From positions 5,578,001 through 5,642,000 of the forward strand of contig NZ_CP015318.1 in the NCBI RefSeq assembly GCF_001686985.1: a DNA stretch of 64,000 nt, written 5' to 3'. Within the stretch, counting starts at the first letter, position 1. Each line of letters opens with the position of its first letter. Origin of the DNA: Mesorhizobium amorphae CCNWGS0123. GTDB lineage: Bacteria > Pseudomonadota > Alphaproteobacteria > Rhizobiales > Rhizobiaceae. The notes under the pieces were generated by a model. That model had not been told where the DNA came from. It searched no databases and worked only from the letters and a program-made list of their open reading frames with translations. The position numbers and the translations under genes are program-made. Shown here piece by piece: positions 43,590-53,043 of the stretch.

Positions 43590-45005
43590 ATGGCGACTAC
43601 GCAGCTGGACAGGCCGGGAAATGGCGGCTTGAGTGATCGCTTGATGCGAAAACTGAAAGCCATGCCGCGCGCCTGGAACAGGTTCTGGCGTCTCGTTGCC
43701 CTTTACATGCCGAAGCGGCTCTATGCCCGCTCGCTGATCATCGTCATCGCGCCGATGATCCTGTTGCAGTCGGTGGTCGCCTTCGTCTTCATGGAACGCC
43801 ACTGGCAGACCGTGACGCAGCGCCTGTCGCAAGCGACCGTGCGCGACATCGCCGCCATCATCGACATGATGGAGACCTATCCGCATGATGCCGACTACGC
43901 CAACATCATCCGCATCGCCCAGGACAGGATGCAGCTGAAGGTCGACCTGCTGCCGCCCGACCCGCTGCCGCCGCCTGGCCCGAAACCGTTCTTCTCGATC
44001 CTCGACGAGATCCTCTCGGCTGAGATCACACGGCAGATCAACCGTCCGTACTGGATCGACACCGTCGGCAATTCCAACATCGTCGAGGTGCGCATCCAGC
44101 TCGAGGGCAAGGTGCTGCGCGTCTTCGTGCGCCGCAGCCAGGCCTATGCGTCGAACACCCACATTTTCCTGATCTGGATGGTCGGCACCTCGCTGGTGCT
44201 GCTGATGATCGCCATTCCCTTCCTGCGCAACCAGATCCGGCCGATCCTGACGCTCGCCGAAGCTGCCGAAAGCTTCGGCAAGGGCCGGCCGATGCCCCGC
44301 GATTTCCGCCCCCGCGGTGCCGAGGAAGTCCGCCGCGCCGGCTTTGCCTTCATCCAGATGCGCGAGCGCATCGAACGCCAGATCGAGCAGCGCACCGCCA
44401 TGCTGACCGGCGTCAGCCATGATCTCAGAACCATCCTGACCCGCTTCAAGCTGCAGCTGGCGCTGGCCGGCGGCAAGACCGAAACCAAGGCGGCGCTAGA
44501 CCAGGACATCGACGACATGCAGTCGATGCTCGAAGGCTATCTGGCCTTTGCCCGCGGCGAGGCCTCGGAAGACCCCGGCCGTTTCGATCTCGGTGCCTAT
44601 TTCCAGAAGCTCGGCGAGGAGGCCGCGCTGCGCAAATGCAAGCTGTCGACCACGCTTGTCGGCGATCCCGACATGCATGTGCGGCCCAATGCGTTTGCCC
44701 GCCTGCTGTCCAACGTCATCGGCAATGCCTTCCGCTACGCCAAAACCGTCGAGATCAATGCCAACCATGGCCGCGGCTCGCTGGTCGTCACTATCGACGA
44801 CAATGGGCCGGGCGTTCCGCCGGACAAGCGCGAGGAAGTGTTCAAGCCTTTCCTACGGCTTGACCAGGCGCGCAATCTCGACGCCAGCGGCACCGGCCTC
44901 GGTCTTTCCATCGCCCGCGATATCGCCCGCAGCCATGGCGGCGACATCACGCTGGAAGACAGTCCGCTCGGCGGCCTGCGCGCCATCATAACGGTTCCCG
45001 CGTGA
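43590..45005 (+). CDS. Sensor histidine kinase (EnvZ-like)
   Basis: Membrane histidine kinase of 471 residues. First membrane helix SLIIVIAPMILLQSVVAFVF near residue 50 and second IFLIWMVGTSLVLLMIAIPF near 190 enclose a periplasmic sensor of about 120 residues. A HAMP linker is followed by the H-box GVSHDLRTILTRFKLQL (His near 275). The N, G1 and G2 boxes of the ATPase are present (NVIGNAFRYA, DNGPGVP, GTGLGLSIARDI). It is the cognate kinase of the preceding regulator, and the stimulus is unknown. Confidence 0.94.
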   Translation: MATTQLDRPGNGGLSDRLMRKLKAMPRAWNRFWRLVALYMPKRLYARSLIIVIAPMILLQSVVAFVFMERHWQTVTQRLSQATVRDIAAIIDMMETYPHDADYANIIRIAQDRMQLKVDLLPPDPLPPPGPKPFFSILDEILSAEITRQINRPYWIDTVGNSNIVEVRIQLEGKVLRVFVRRSQAYASNTHIFLIWMVGTSLVLLMIAIPFLRNQIRPILTLAEAAESFGKGRPMPRDFRPRGAEEVRRAGFAFIQMRERIERQIEQRTAMLTGVSHDLRTILTRFKLQLALAGGKTETKAALDQDIDDMQSMLEGYLAFARGEASEDPGRFDLGAYFQKLGEEAALRKCKLSTTLVGDPDMHVRPNAFARLLSNVIGNAFRYAKTVEINANHGRGSLVVTIDDNGPGVPPDKREEVFKPFLRLDQARNLDASGTGLGLSIARDIARSHGGDITLEDSPLGGLRAIITVPA

Positions 45006-45212
45006 TCTGCAGGCAGGGGGGCTTCATCCGCCCGTCATGAAACCATGGTGAAGAGCGCGCATGAAGCGCGCGATTTCAATTGATTCGGCTCTGACGCCTC
45101 CCTTCGACGCCGTGCCGGCCCGGGTGCGCTGGAGCGAAGCGAGGGCTGCCGCATGGTCGCCGTTCCGGCATCGTATCAAGGCAAACGACGACCTTTCCAG
45201 CAAAGGGCCGCC

Positions 45213-46235
45213 ATGCGCATATTGATGGTCACCGACGCCTGGCGCCCGCAAGTCAACGGCGTTGTCCACACGCTGGAGCGGCTCACCGAAACGTTGAAAT
45301 CCTTCGACGTCGAGGTCGGCTTCCTGACGCCGAACATCTTCCGCACCTTGCCGCTGCCGACCTATCCCGACATAAGGCTGGCGCTGACCACGCCAGGCCA
45401 TGTCGCGCGCCTGATCGAGGCGCGCAAGGCCGACCACATCCACATCGTCACCGAAGGTCCGCTGGGCATCATGGCCCGCCGCTATTGCCGCAATGCCGGC
45501 CGTCCCTTCACCACCAGCTATCACACGCGCTTTCCCGAATATCTGAGCGCACGCTTGCCTGTCCCGGAAAGCTGGGCCTATCGCTGGCTGCGCGATTTCC
45601 ACAATTCGGGACAAGGCACGCTGGTCGCCACCCAGTCGCTTGCCGACGATCTGGCGGCACGCGGCTTCAACAAGCTGAGGCCCTGGACGCGCGGCGTCGA
45701 CACCGACCATTTCCGGCCGGAAAAGCGCAAGGATCTGGGCTTTCCGGGTCCGGTGTTCCTCTGCGTCGGCCGCGTCGCGATCGAAAAGAACCTGACCGCC
45801 TTCCTCGACCTCGAACTGCCCGGCAGCAAGGTCGTCGTCGGCGAAGGGCCGGAACTGGCCAAGCTCAAGGCGCGCTATCCGAACGCGCATTTCCTCGGCC
45901 ACCGCCCGAATGACGAACTGGCCGAGATCTATGCCTCGGCCGATGTCTTCGTCTTTCCGAGCCGCACCGACACGTTCGGCAACGTCATCATCGAAGCTTT
46001 AGCCAGCGGCACGCCGGTCGCCGCCTATCCGGTTACCGGGCCAATCGATATCGTCGGCGACGGCATCGGCGGCGCGGTGTCGAACGACCTACGCGAGGCG
46101 TCACTCGCCGCCCTCAATGTCGACCGCGCCGAAGCGCGCGAACGCGCCATGCGTTATAGTTGGAAGGCCTGCGCGGAAATGTTTCTCGATACGGTCGAGG
46201 AAGCACTGGGGACGACGCGGAAGCTGGCCGCCTAA
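45213..46235 (+). CDS. GT4 glycosyltransferase (mannosyltransferase-like)
   Basis: Protein of 340 residues from ATG 45213. GT-B fold: N-terminal MVTDAWRPQVNGVVHTLERL is the MgtA/PimB-like start. The donor-binding end has VFVFPSRTDTFGNVIIEALASGTPVAAYP with the EX7E-type acidic pair. Family members transfer mannose or another hexose from a nucleotide sugar to lipids. The middle includes SYHTRFPEYLSAR and RGVDTDHFRPE. It follows the kinase after 207 bases and is probably a separate transcript. Confidence 0.9.
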   Translation: MRILMVTDAWRPQVNGVVHTLERLTETLKSFDVEVGFLTPNIFRTLPLPTYPDIRLALTTPGHVARLIEARKADHIHIVTEGPLGIMARRYCRNAGRPFTTSYHTRFPEYLSARLPVPESWAYRWLRDFHNSGQGTLVATQSLADDLAARGFNKLRPWTRGVDTDHFRPEKRKDLGFPGPVFLCVGRVAIEKNLTAFLDLELPGSKVVVGEGPELAKLKARYPNAHFLGHRPNDELAEIYASADVFVFPSRTDTFGNVIIEALASGTPVAAYPVTGPIDIVGDGIGGAVSNDLREASLAALNVDRAEARERAMRYSWKACAEMFLDTVEEALGTTRKLAA

Positions 46236-46591
46236 AACAACCTGCCGCCGTCCGGCACCTTGCGCTCGATCGCGCCGAGTACCACGGCTCCCTCCTCGTC
46301 GGGAAAGCCGAGCGTCAGGACTTCCGACATGAACGGGCCGATCTGGCGCGGTGGGAAATTGACCACCGCGAACACCTGCCGGCCGATCAGCGTTTCCGGC
46401 GCATAGTATTTGGTAATCTGCGCCGAGGATTTCTTCACCCCGATCGCCGGACCGAAATCGATCTTCAGCTTGAACGCCGGCTTGCGTGCTTCGGGAAAGG
46501 GCTCGGCCTCGATGATCGTGCCGGCGCGGATGTCGACACGGTCGAAATCGGCAAAGCTGATCTCGGGCTTGCGTGCGTTGCTCGAACTCAT
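46232..46591 (-). CDS. csaA: CsaA-type tRNA-binding-domain protein
   Basis: Stand-alone OB-fold tRNA-binding protein of 119 residues (ATG 46591). The features are DFDRVDIRAGTIIEAEPFPEARKPAFKLKIDFG, SSAQITKYY and VVNFPPRQIGPFMSEVLTLGF. CsaA relatives bind tRNA and may have chaperone-like activity. Its stop overlaps the end of the glycosyltransferase gene by four bases on the opposite strand. Confidence 0.93.
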   Translation of the reverse strand: MSSSNARKPEISFADFDRVDIRAGTIIEAEPFPEARKPAFKLKIDFGPAIGVKKSSAQITKYYAPETLIGRQVFAVVNFPPRQIGPFMSEVLTLGFPDEEGAVVLGAIERKVPDGGRLF

Positions 46592-46596
46592 TCGGC

Positions 46597-47097
46597 TCAG
46601 GCGTTTCCGTAGGTCTCGAACAACACGCCGGCGAGCGCGTCCTTGGCCGAGGTTCCCGACCAGACGACGAACTGGAACGCCTGGAAATAGCATTCGCAGG
46701 CTTCCAGCGCCGACGACAAAAGCACTTCGACCTGCTGGCTCGACGGCTCGACTCCGCCGGCCAGCAGCAGCGACTGGCGGAACATGATCGCGCCTTCCTG
46801 CTCCCAGAGGTCGAAATGGCCGAACAGCATCTGCTCGTTGATCAGCGACAACAGCCGCATCACTTCGAGCGCGCGTGCCTCCGGCACCTTGATATCGAAG
46901 GCGCAGGCCAGATGCAGCGCCTCAAAATCCTCCATCCAGGAGAATGAAACATGATAGTCGGTCCAGCTGCCGGCCACCGAAATCGAAATCTCGTCGTCGC
47001 CTGCCCGCTCGAACGACCAGTCATTGTTATGCGCCACCTGTTCGATGACGTCCACCGGGTGGATTTCGCGGGAGAATTCGAGTTCGAGAAGTTCCAT
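46597..47097 (-). CDS. YbjN-domain protein
   Basis: Protein of 166 residues from ATG 47097. YbjN/type III-chaperone-like fold: HPVDVIEQVAHNNDWSFERAGDDEISISVAG, YHVSFSWMEDFEALHLACAFD, and ALEVMRLLSLINEQMLFGHFDLW. The family is a cytoplasmic sensor/chaperone-like group of unclear role. It lies five bases upstream of csaA on the same strand, so the two are one unit. Confidence 0.9.
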   Translation of the reverse strand: MELLELEFSREIHPVDVIEQVAHNNDWSFERAGDDEISISVAGSWTDYHVSFSWMEDFEALHLACAFDIKVPEARALEVMRLLSLINEQMLFGHFDLWEQEGAIMFRQSLLLAGGVEPSSQQVEVLLSSALEACECYFQAFQFVVWSGTSAKDALAGVLFETYGNA

Positions 47098-47420
47098 GGA
47101 ATGCTTCCTGTCGTTCTGGGAGCGCCACCACACGCTCCGCGGGAGAGGCACACACAACGAACAATCTTGTCTAGAACTCGGACGGCCAGGACCTTCTCAA
47201 ACGCAAAGACCCCAGACCGGACCCCACCGCCCGGCGCATGACCCTGCTCCGAATCATGCAACAAATTCAGTCTATTGATCGGGAGTCGCGTGAACAGCCC
47301 AATTTTTCGCACTGCGTCATTCGCATGTGGAAAGGCGCTGTCACAAAGATTCATGCAATGCCGGTAAGCGATTCACGGCAAAGCGCTTTTTCGGATCGTG
47401 CTTTGTGGAAAAGTTTAAGA
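47098..47420. other. Intergenic stretch, no gene recognised
   Basis: 323 bases between YbjN and UbiK-like genes. AT content rises towards the right. No ribosome-binding site with a supported frame, hairpin terminator or repeat is evident. The YbjN promoter should lie in its left part. Confidence 0.5.
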
Positions 47421-47723
47421 TTATTTTTTTGATTTGGGCTTTGCCGCCGCCGCTGGTGCGGCCTGTCCGGTCAGTTCGGCAAGCTTCGCCTCCAGCGCTT
47501 CGATGCGCGCGGCAAGGCGGGTGTTCTCTTCCCGCGCCTTCGCGGCCATCTCGCGCGCGGCTTCGAACTCCTCGCGCTGCACCACGTCCATCGAGTTCAG
47601 GATGCGCTCGGCCTGCCCTTTGAAGGCGGTCTCCATTTCGCGTCGAACCCCCTGAGCGGCCCCGGCGGCGTCCGTCATCAGCTTGGCGAATTCATCGAGA
47701 ATGCGGTTCGGTCCGGTCGACAT
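47421..47723 (-). CDS. UbiK-family accessory factor (BMFP domain)
   Basis: Coiled-coil protein of 100 residues. The N-terminus MSTGPNRILDEFAKLMTDAAGAAQG is the BMFP motif. A long helix (EEFEAAREMAAKAREENTRLAARIEALEAKLAEL) makes the trimeric coiled coil. A Lys/Ala-rich tail ends the protein. In enterobacteria UbiK assists ubiquinone assembly and binds membranes. Orthology of this rhizobial copy is likely but not proved. Confidence 0.85.
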   Translation of the reverse strand: MSTGPNRILDEFAKLMTDAAGAAQGVRREMETAFKGQAERILNSMDVVQREEFEAAREMAAKAREENTRLAARIEALEAKLAELTGQAAPAAAAKPKSKK

Positions 47724-47907
47724 GGCAAATCCTCGCTTAATTGGTTTGACGTAGTGGCGCCGCGCGCGGAATGCAAGAACGTTGAAGCTGGTGCGGCATT
47801 GCACCTCGATAGGCTGGCCTGTACCTGATGGCGCCACGTCGCCTATTGTAGTTCCTTCAAGTCGACTTGCGTCAAGCAACGAGTCGCTCTCAATCAGGGT
47901 TCAACCA

Positions 47908-48147
47908 ATGGCAACGCCTCCGCGCCGACCGACAAATCCGATGGCAGCCGCTGAGGCCGCCTTCAAGCCGATCAAAAAGCCGGCGCCGCCAATTCGTGAG
48001 CCCGCGGCTGCACCGAACGTCAGGGAGCTTGTTTCGATCAGGATCGATCGAGCCGTGCTCGACCATTTTCAAGAAGATGGTCCTGGGTGGCAGGACAGGA
48101 TCAATGACGCCCTCAGGCAAATGGTCGCCGGCAAGCCGCAGGGTTGA
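47908..48147 (+). CDS. BrnA-like antitoxin family protein, orphan
   Basis: Small protein of 79 residues from ATG 47908. The C-terminal stretch VSIRIDRAVLDHFQEDGPGWQDRINDALRQMV matches the BrnA antitoxin-type ribbon-helix-helix region. The N-terminal half is a Pro/Lys/Ala-rich tail. No BrnT toxin frame lies upstream, where it is normally found. It is divergent from the UbiK-like gene with a 184-base spacer. Confidence 0.75.
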   Translation: MATPPRRPTNPMAAAEAAFKPIKKPAPPIREPAAAPNVRELVSIRIDRAVLDHFQEDGPGWQDRINDALRQMVAGKPQG

Positions 48148-48252
48148 GTCCGCCATCGGCGACGACTAGGGCAACCTCCACCTTGCCTTGACCCTGCCAA
48201 AACCCTGCCGCATGGTCCGCGCCCGAACGTGACCGCACCCTTGGAGGCCCTG

Positions 48253-49107
48253 TTGAGCGAATATTTCCTGCTGCCGCTGGCCTCCCTGCCCTTTCCCAAC
48301 ATCAACCCGGTCATCGTCCAGATCGGGCCGCTGGCGGTGCATTGGTATGGCGTCGGCTATATCGTCGGCATTCTCTTTGCCTGGTGGTACGCCAAGCGTC
48401 TCGTCACCAATACCAGGCTGTGGCCGGACGGCGTCTTGCCGATGAAGCCCGAGGATCTCGACGATTTCATCGTCTGGGCGGCCATCGGCGTCGTGCTGGG
48501 CGGCCGCACCGGCTATGTGCTGTTCTATGATCTGCCGCGCTACATCGCCCACCCGCTCGACATCTTTGCGGTCTGGCAGGGCGGCATGTCGTTCCATGGC
48601 GGCCTGCTCGGCGTCATCCTCGCCATGACCCTGTTTTCGCTCAAGCGCGGCATCCGCACCTGGTCGCTGTTCGACGTCGTGGCGGCCGGCGTGCCGGTCG
48701 GCCTCGGCCTGGTGCGCGTCGCCAACTTCATCAACTCCGAACTCTGGGGCCGGCCGACAGACGTGCCGTGGGCGGTGGAATTTCCCAATGGCGGGCCGTT
48801 TTCGCGCCATCCCAGTCAGCTCTACGAAGCGCTGCTCGAAGGCCTGGTGCTGTTCATCGTGCTGCGCATCCTCACCCATTCGCGCCTCAAGCTGAAGACG
48901 CCGCGCTTCGTCGGCGGCGCTTTCATCTGCGGTTACGGCCTGTCGCGCATCTTCGTCGAATTCTTCCGCGAGCCCGACCAGCAGCTCGGTTATCTCTTGG
49001 GCACCAACTGGCTGACCATGGGCATGATCCTTTCGACGCCCATGGTGTTGGCCGGCATCTGGGCGATGGTAACCGCAAAGCCGGTCACGCAGCCGCAGCC
49101 GGCATGA
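48253..49107 (+). CDS. lgt: Prolipoprotein diacylglyceryl transferase
   Basis: Inner-membrane enzyme that transfers diacylglycerol from phosphatidylglycerol to the lipobox cysteine of prolipoproteins. It has 284 residues from TTG 48253, chosen because GGAGG is five bases upstream; GTG 48229 is the longer alternative. The Lgt signature GRTGYVLFYDLPRYIAHP and the catalytic-region RVANFINSELWGRPTDVPWAVEFPNGG are clear. The gene overlaps the next by four bases. Confidence 0.95.
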   Translation: MSEYFLLPLASLPFPNINPVIVQIGPLAVHWYGVGYIVGILFAWWYAKRLVTNTRLWPDGVLPMKPEDLDDFIVWAAIGVVLGGRTGYVLFYDLPRYIAHPLDIFAVWQGGMSFHGGLLGVILAMTLFSLKRGIRTWSLFDVVAAGVPVGLGLVRVANFINSELWGRPTDVPWAVEFPNGGPFSRHPSQLYEALLEGLVLFIVLRILTHSRLKLKTPRFVGGAFICGYGLSRIFVEFFREPDQQLGYLLGTNWLTMGMILSTPMVLAGIWAMVTAKPVTQPQPA

Positions 49108-50171
49108 CGCGGCTGAAAGCCCGCATCGTCGACCTGATCGGCGCACTGGGGCCGATCCCCGTCAACGAATACATGGCGCTGTGCCTGTTCGACCCGCAGG
49201 ACGGCTACTACACGACACGCGAACCTTTCGGTGCGGGCGGCGACTTCGTCACCGCGCCGGAAATCAGCCAGATGTTCGGCGAACTGGTCGCTGTCTGGCT
49301 CTACCAGGCCTGGCAGGCGATCGGCCGGCCAATGCCGGTCACCGTCGCTGAAATCGGCCCCGGCCGCGGCACGCTGATGAAGGACATGCTGCGGGCCTTT
49401 TCGCGACTCGATGCGGCACTCGTAGCCGACGCCTCGTTCGCCATGATCGAAACCAGCCCGCGCCTGACCGGCGTCCAGAAACGGACACTTTCAGGCCAAT
49501 CGGTGACGCTGGGTTGGCACGAAACCATCGATACGATGCCGAAGGCGCCCCTGCTCATCGTCGGCAATGAACTGTTCGATGCCGTTCCCATCCGGCAATT
49601 CATCCGCGCCGGCGCAGGCTGGCGCGAACGGATGGTTGGCCTCGACGAGGCGGATGCTTTGCGCTTCTTCGCCGGCGCCGGCTCCATCGACCCGTCCTTG
49701 CTGCCGGGTGACGCCGCCGATGCGCCGGAAGGATCTGTTGTCGAGGTGGCGCCGGCCCGCAGCGCGCTGATGGCGTCTATCGCCGAAAGAATCGCCGGAC
49801 AGGGCGGCGCCGGCCTGTTCATCGACTATGGTCATCTCAGACCCGGCGTCGGCGACACGCTGCAGGCCTTGCGCAAGCATGATCACGACAATGTGCTGGC
49901 CAATCCGGGCGAGGCTGACCTCACCGCCCATGTCGACTTCGCCGCCCTTGCCGCGACGGTTCGGGCGCACGGCCTCGATGCGCAGGTGACGACGCAGGGC
50001 GACTTCCTGCTCGGCATGGGCCTTGTCGAGCGCGCCGGCCAGCTTGGCGCCAAAGCCGATGAGCAGGCCCGGCAGGCGATTTCCGACGCCGTCGAACGCC
50101 TGGCCGGACCGGACGCGATGGGCGGGCTGTTCAAAGTGTTGAAAATTCAGCCTAAAACGAGTGCTTCCTGA
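49104..50171 (+). CDS. MidA/NDUFAF7-type SAM-dependent methyltransferase
   Basis: COG1565-family class I methyltransferase of 355 residues. The SAM motif VAEIGPGRGTLMKDMLRAF lies near residue 80, preceded by GDFVTAPEISQMFGELVAVW. The C-terminal part has FIDYGHLRPGVGDTLQALRKH. The mitochondrial homologue NDUFAF7 methylates an arginine of complex I subunit NDUFS2, and a similar role here is inference. It overlaps lgt by four bases (ATGA). Confidence 0.92.
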   Translation: MTRLKARIVDLIGALGPIPVNEYMALCLFDPQDGYYTTREPFGAGGDFVTAPEISQMFGELVAVWLYQAWQAIGRPMPVTVAEIGPGRGTLMKDMLRAFSRLDAALVADASFAMIETSPRLTGVQKRTLSGQSVTLGWHETIDTMPKAPLLIVGNELFDAVPIRQFIRAGAGWRERMVGLDEADALRFFAGAGSIDPSLLPGDAADAPEGSVVEVAPARSALMASIAERIAGQGGAGLFIDYGHLRPGVGDTLQALRKHDHDNVLANPGEADLTAHVDFAALAATVRAHGLDAQVTTQGDFLLGMGLVERAGQLGAKADEQARQAISDAVERLAGPDAMGGLFKVLKIQPKTSAS

Positions 50172-50262
50172 CCAGGATACGACTCATGGCCGGCATCAGG
50201 GTCGTGCTACCTCTCCGAACTTCGCCTTGACGAAATCGCCCGCGCGGACAACAAACCCATCC

Positions 50263-51057
50263 ATGCTGAATCAGACCAATCCGGATCCCGTTCGGTCGCC
50301 CTTGCTGGACGAGGCGAGAGCGCAAGGCATCCGCCACGGCTATTTCACCCGCATTGGCGGTGTCTCCAGCGGCATCTACCGCGGCCTCAACATCGGCACC
50401 GGCTCGAACGATGACCAGGCACTGGTGCGTGAGAACCGCCGTCGCGTCGCCGACTGGATGGGCGTGCCCGCGAACCATCTGTTGACCGCGCATCAGATCC
50501 ACTCGCCCGATGTCGTCATCGCCAGGGAGCCCTTCCGCGGCGAACGGCCAAAGGCGGACGCCGTCGTCACCGACCGGCCGGGCATCGCCGTCGGCGCCTC
50601 CACGGCCGATTGCGGACCGGTCCTGTTCGCCGACGCCGAGGCGCGCGTCATCGGCGCCGCGCATGCCGGTTGGAAAGGTGCACTCACCGGCGTGCTTGAG
50701 AACACGATTTCCGCGATGGAGGGCTTAGGGGCTCGCCGCGAACGCATCGTCGCCGTCCTCGGCCCCTCCATCGGTCCGGAAAACTACGAGGTCGGGCCGG
50801 AATTCGTCGCCCGCTTCGTCGACGCGGACGCCGGCAATGCGCGCTATTTCGCACCTTCGGCAACGACCGGCCATGCGATGTTCGACCTCAACCTCTACAC
50901 GGTCGACCGGCTCACCAAAGCCGGCGTGCAGGCCGAGGGGCTCGGCCGCTGCACTTACGCCGAGGAAGACCTTTTCTACTCCTACCGGCGCACCACGCAC
51001 CGCAAGGAAGCGGATTACGGACGACAGGTTTCAGCAATTGTCTTGGAGAATGAATGA
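50263..51057 (+). CDS. pgeF: Peptidoglycan editing factor PgeF
   Basis: Multicopper polyphenol-oxidase-fold (YfiH/PgeF) protein of 264 residues (ATG 50263). The metal site is seen in STADCGPVLFADAEARVIGAAHAGWKGA (Cys and His ligands) together with TAHQIHSPDVV. PgeF hydrolyses wrongly incorporated L-Ala-type peptidoglycan precursors in E. coli. It is in the lgt-MidA-pgeF-M24 gene train and overlaps the M24 gene by four bases. Confidence 0.93.
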   Translation: MLNQTNPDPVRSPLLDEARAQGIRHGYFTRIGGVSSGIYRGLNIGTGSNDDQALVRENRRRVADWMGVPANHLLTAHQIHSPDVVIAREPFRGERPKADAVVTDRPGIAVGASTADCGPVLFADAEARVIGAAHAGWKGALTGVLENTISAMEGLGARRERIVAVLGPSIGPENYEVGPEFVARFVDADAGNARYFAPSATTGHAMFDLNLYTVDRLTKAGVQAEGLGRCTYAEEDLFYSYRRTTHRKEADYGRQVSAIVLENE

Positions 51058-52208
51058 TGGCGTTGCATTTCGAACGCTCGGAATTTGACGCCCGGCGTGA
51101 CCGGCTGATGATCGAGCTCGCCGAGAAGAAGCTCGACGCCGTGCTCCTGTTCGCGCAGGAGAGCATGTACTGGCTGACCGGCTACGACACGTTCGGTTTC
51201 TGTTTCTTCCAGTGCCTGGTGGTGAAGGCCGACGGCTCGATGGTGTTGCTCACCCGCTCGGCCGACCTGCGCCAGGCGCGCCACACCTCGATCATAGACA
51301 ACATCGTGCTATGGACCGACCGCGACGGCGCCAATCCGGCGATCGACCTGCGCAACCTGCTCAACGAACTCGACCTGCTCGGCGCCCGCATCGGCGTCGA
51401 ATACGATACCCATGGCCTGACCGCCTACAATGGCCGGCGCCTCGACGAGCAGCTGCAGACCTTCGGCCAGATCGCCGATGCCTCGGGCATCGTCAGCCGG
51501 TTGCGCCTGTTCAAGAGCCCGGCCGAAATCGCCAAGGCGGAAAAGGCCGCGAACCTCTCCGACGACGCGCTCGATGCGGCCCTGCCGCTGATCAAGCAGG
51601 GCGGCGACGAGGCGCTGATCCTCGCCGCCATGCAAGGTGCGATCTTTGCCGGTGGTGGCGATTATCCGGCCAATGAGTTCATCATCGGCTCGGGTATCGA
51701 TGCCCTGCTCTGCCGCTACAAGGCCGGGCGCCGCAAGCTGACCAAGAACGACCAGCTGACGCTCGAATGGGCCGGGGTCTTCCATCACTACCATGCCCCG
51801 ATGATGCGCACAGTGCTGACCGGCAAGGTGTCGAAGCGCCATCAGGAGCTGTTCGATGCCGCGCATGCGGCACTTCTGGCGGTGGAGAAGGCAATGACGC
51901 CCGGCAACACCTTCGGCGACGTCTTCGACGCGCACGCCCGCACGCTCGAGGCGCACAACCTGACCAAGCACCGGCTAAATGCCTGCGGCTACTCCGTCGG
52001 CGCGCGCTTCACCCCGTCCTGGATGGACATGCCGATGTTCTACCAGGGAAATCCCGAGCCGATTGCGCCCAACATGACGCTGTTTTCCCACATCATCATC
52101 ATGGACTCCGAAACCGAGACGGCGATGACGCTAGGCCGAACCTACCTGACCACCGAATCCCAGCCGAAGCCGCTCTCCCGCCATGATCTCGACTTGATCG
52201 TGCAGTGA
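51054..52208 (+). CDS. M24 (Xaa-Pro peptidase/creatinase) fold protein
   Basis: Pita-bread-fold protein of 384 residues with a creatinase N-domain (LDAVLLFAQESMYWLTGYDTFGF) and an M24 C-domain. The usual metal-ligand motifs are altered: LEWAGVFHHYHAPMMRT replaces the D...D motif, and ACGYSVGARF stands where a GHGIG-type histidine is expected. That suggests a metal-free, creatinase- or ectoine-hydrolase-like activity rather than an aminopeptidase. It is translationally coupled to pgeF. Confidence 0.87.
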   Translation: MMALHFERSEFDARRDRLMIELAEKKLDAVLLFAQESMYWLTGYDTFGFCFFQCLVVKADGSMVLLTRSADLRQARHTSIIDNIVLWTDRDGANPAIDLRNLLNELDLLGARIGVEYDTHGLTAYNGRRLDEQLQTFGQIADASGIVSRLRLFKSPAEIAKAEKAANLSDDALDAALPLIKQGGDEALILAAMQGAIFAGGGDYPANEFIIGSGIDALLCRYKAGRRKLTKNDQLTLEWAGVFHHYHAPMMRTVLTGKVSKRHQELFDAAHAALLAVEKAMTPGNTFGDVFDAHARTLEAHNLTKHRLNACGYSVGARFTPSWMDMPMFYQGNPEPIAPNMTLFSHIIIMDSETETAMTLGRTYLTTESQPKPLSRHDLDLIVQ

Positions 52209-52269
52209 ATCCATAATGAGAGGGGGGCGCGTTCATCAGGGCATACGTCGCCAAGGAGTTGTCAGGCAA

Positions 52270-52887
52270 ATGAGACGATCGCATGTGACGACCGTGTCAT
52301 TGCTTTTGGCGTTGGCTCTGTCTGCCTGCACCAATGCCAAGGACGTGCTCGAACCCTCGGCCATCACCCCACCGACGACATCGGCGCAGACGCTGCCAGG
52401 CACATCGGGGCCGGCCACGTCGGGCAGCACCACGGCCGCCGCCCCTGCCCCGGCACCACCCTCGGCTGCTCCGGCTGGATCGTCACCTGTCTCGCCGGCC
52501 CAGAGCGCCGCCCTGTCGAAGACGCGGCTACAGGTCGCACCGATCGTCGGCGCCTCCGTCGAGGCCGCGACGCCGCTGACGGCGGAGCTTCAGGCGCGCG
52601 CCAGGCAGCGCGGCATCACGCTCGCCGGCAGCACCGACCAGACCGCCACGCATGTGCTGAAGGGCTACTTCTCGACAATGTCGGAAGGCAGCGACACCAC
52701 CGTCATCTATGTCTGGGACGTCTATGATCCCGCCGGCAACCGGCTGCATCGCATCAACGGCCAGCAGAAGGCGCCCTCGGTCAAGGGCGGCGAAGGCTGG
52801 ACAGCGGTGGCTCCGGCGACCATGCAGGGCATCGCCGACCAGACGATCGACCAGTTTGCCACGTGGCTCGGCGGACAAGCCGGGTGA
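52270..52887 (+). CDS. Hypothetical lipoprotein
   Basis: Protein of 205 residues from ATG 52270. The lipobox LLLALALSAC gives Cys18 or so. A long Pro/Ala/Ser/Thr linker (about residues 30-85) leads to a compact domain (LTAELQARARQRGITLAGSTDQTATHVLKGYFSTMSEG and VIYVWDVYDPAGNRLHRINGQQ). The domain resembles small periplasmic lipoprotein folds, but I do not recognise a family. Same direction as the M24 gene. Confidence 0.75.
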   Translation: MRRSHVTTVSLLLALALSACTNAKDVLEPSAITPPTTSAQTLPGTSGPATSGSTTAAAPAPAPPSAAPAGSSPVSPAQSAALSKTRLQVAPIVGASVEAATPLTAELQARARQRGITLAGSTDQTATHVLKGYFSTMSEGSDTTVIYVWDVYDPAGNRLHRINGQQKAPSVKGGEGWTAVAPATMQGIADQTIDQFATWLGGQAG

Positions 52888-53043
52888 GCTGTTGCAGGCT
52901 TTCCTCGGGGGCAGGTCTTTCTTGAGATTAGCCGGCGGATTCCCGATCACGAGACTTGCAATACCGGCACGGGCCGCTAAAAGCCCGCTTAAGAGGCTCA
53001 TGAGAGTCTGTAGGGTCTCTCCATCCTTCGCCAGGAACGGTGC

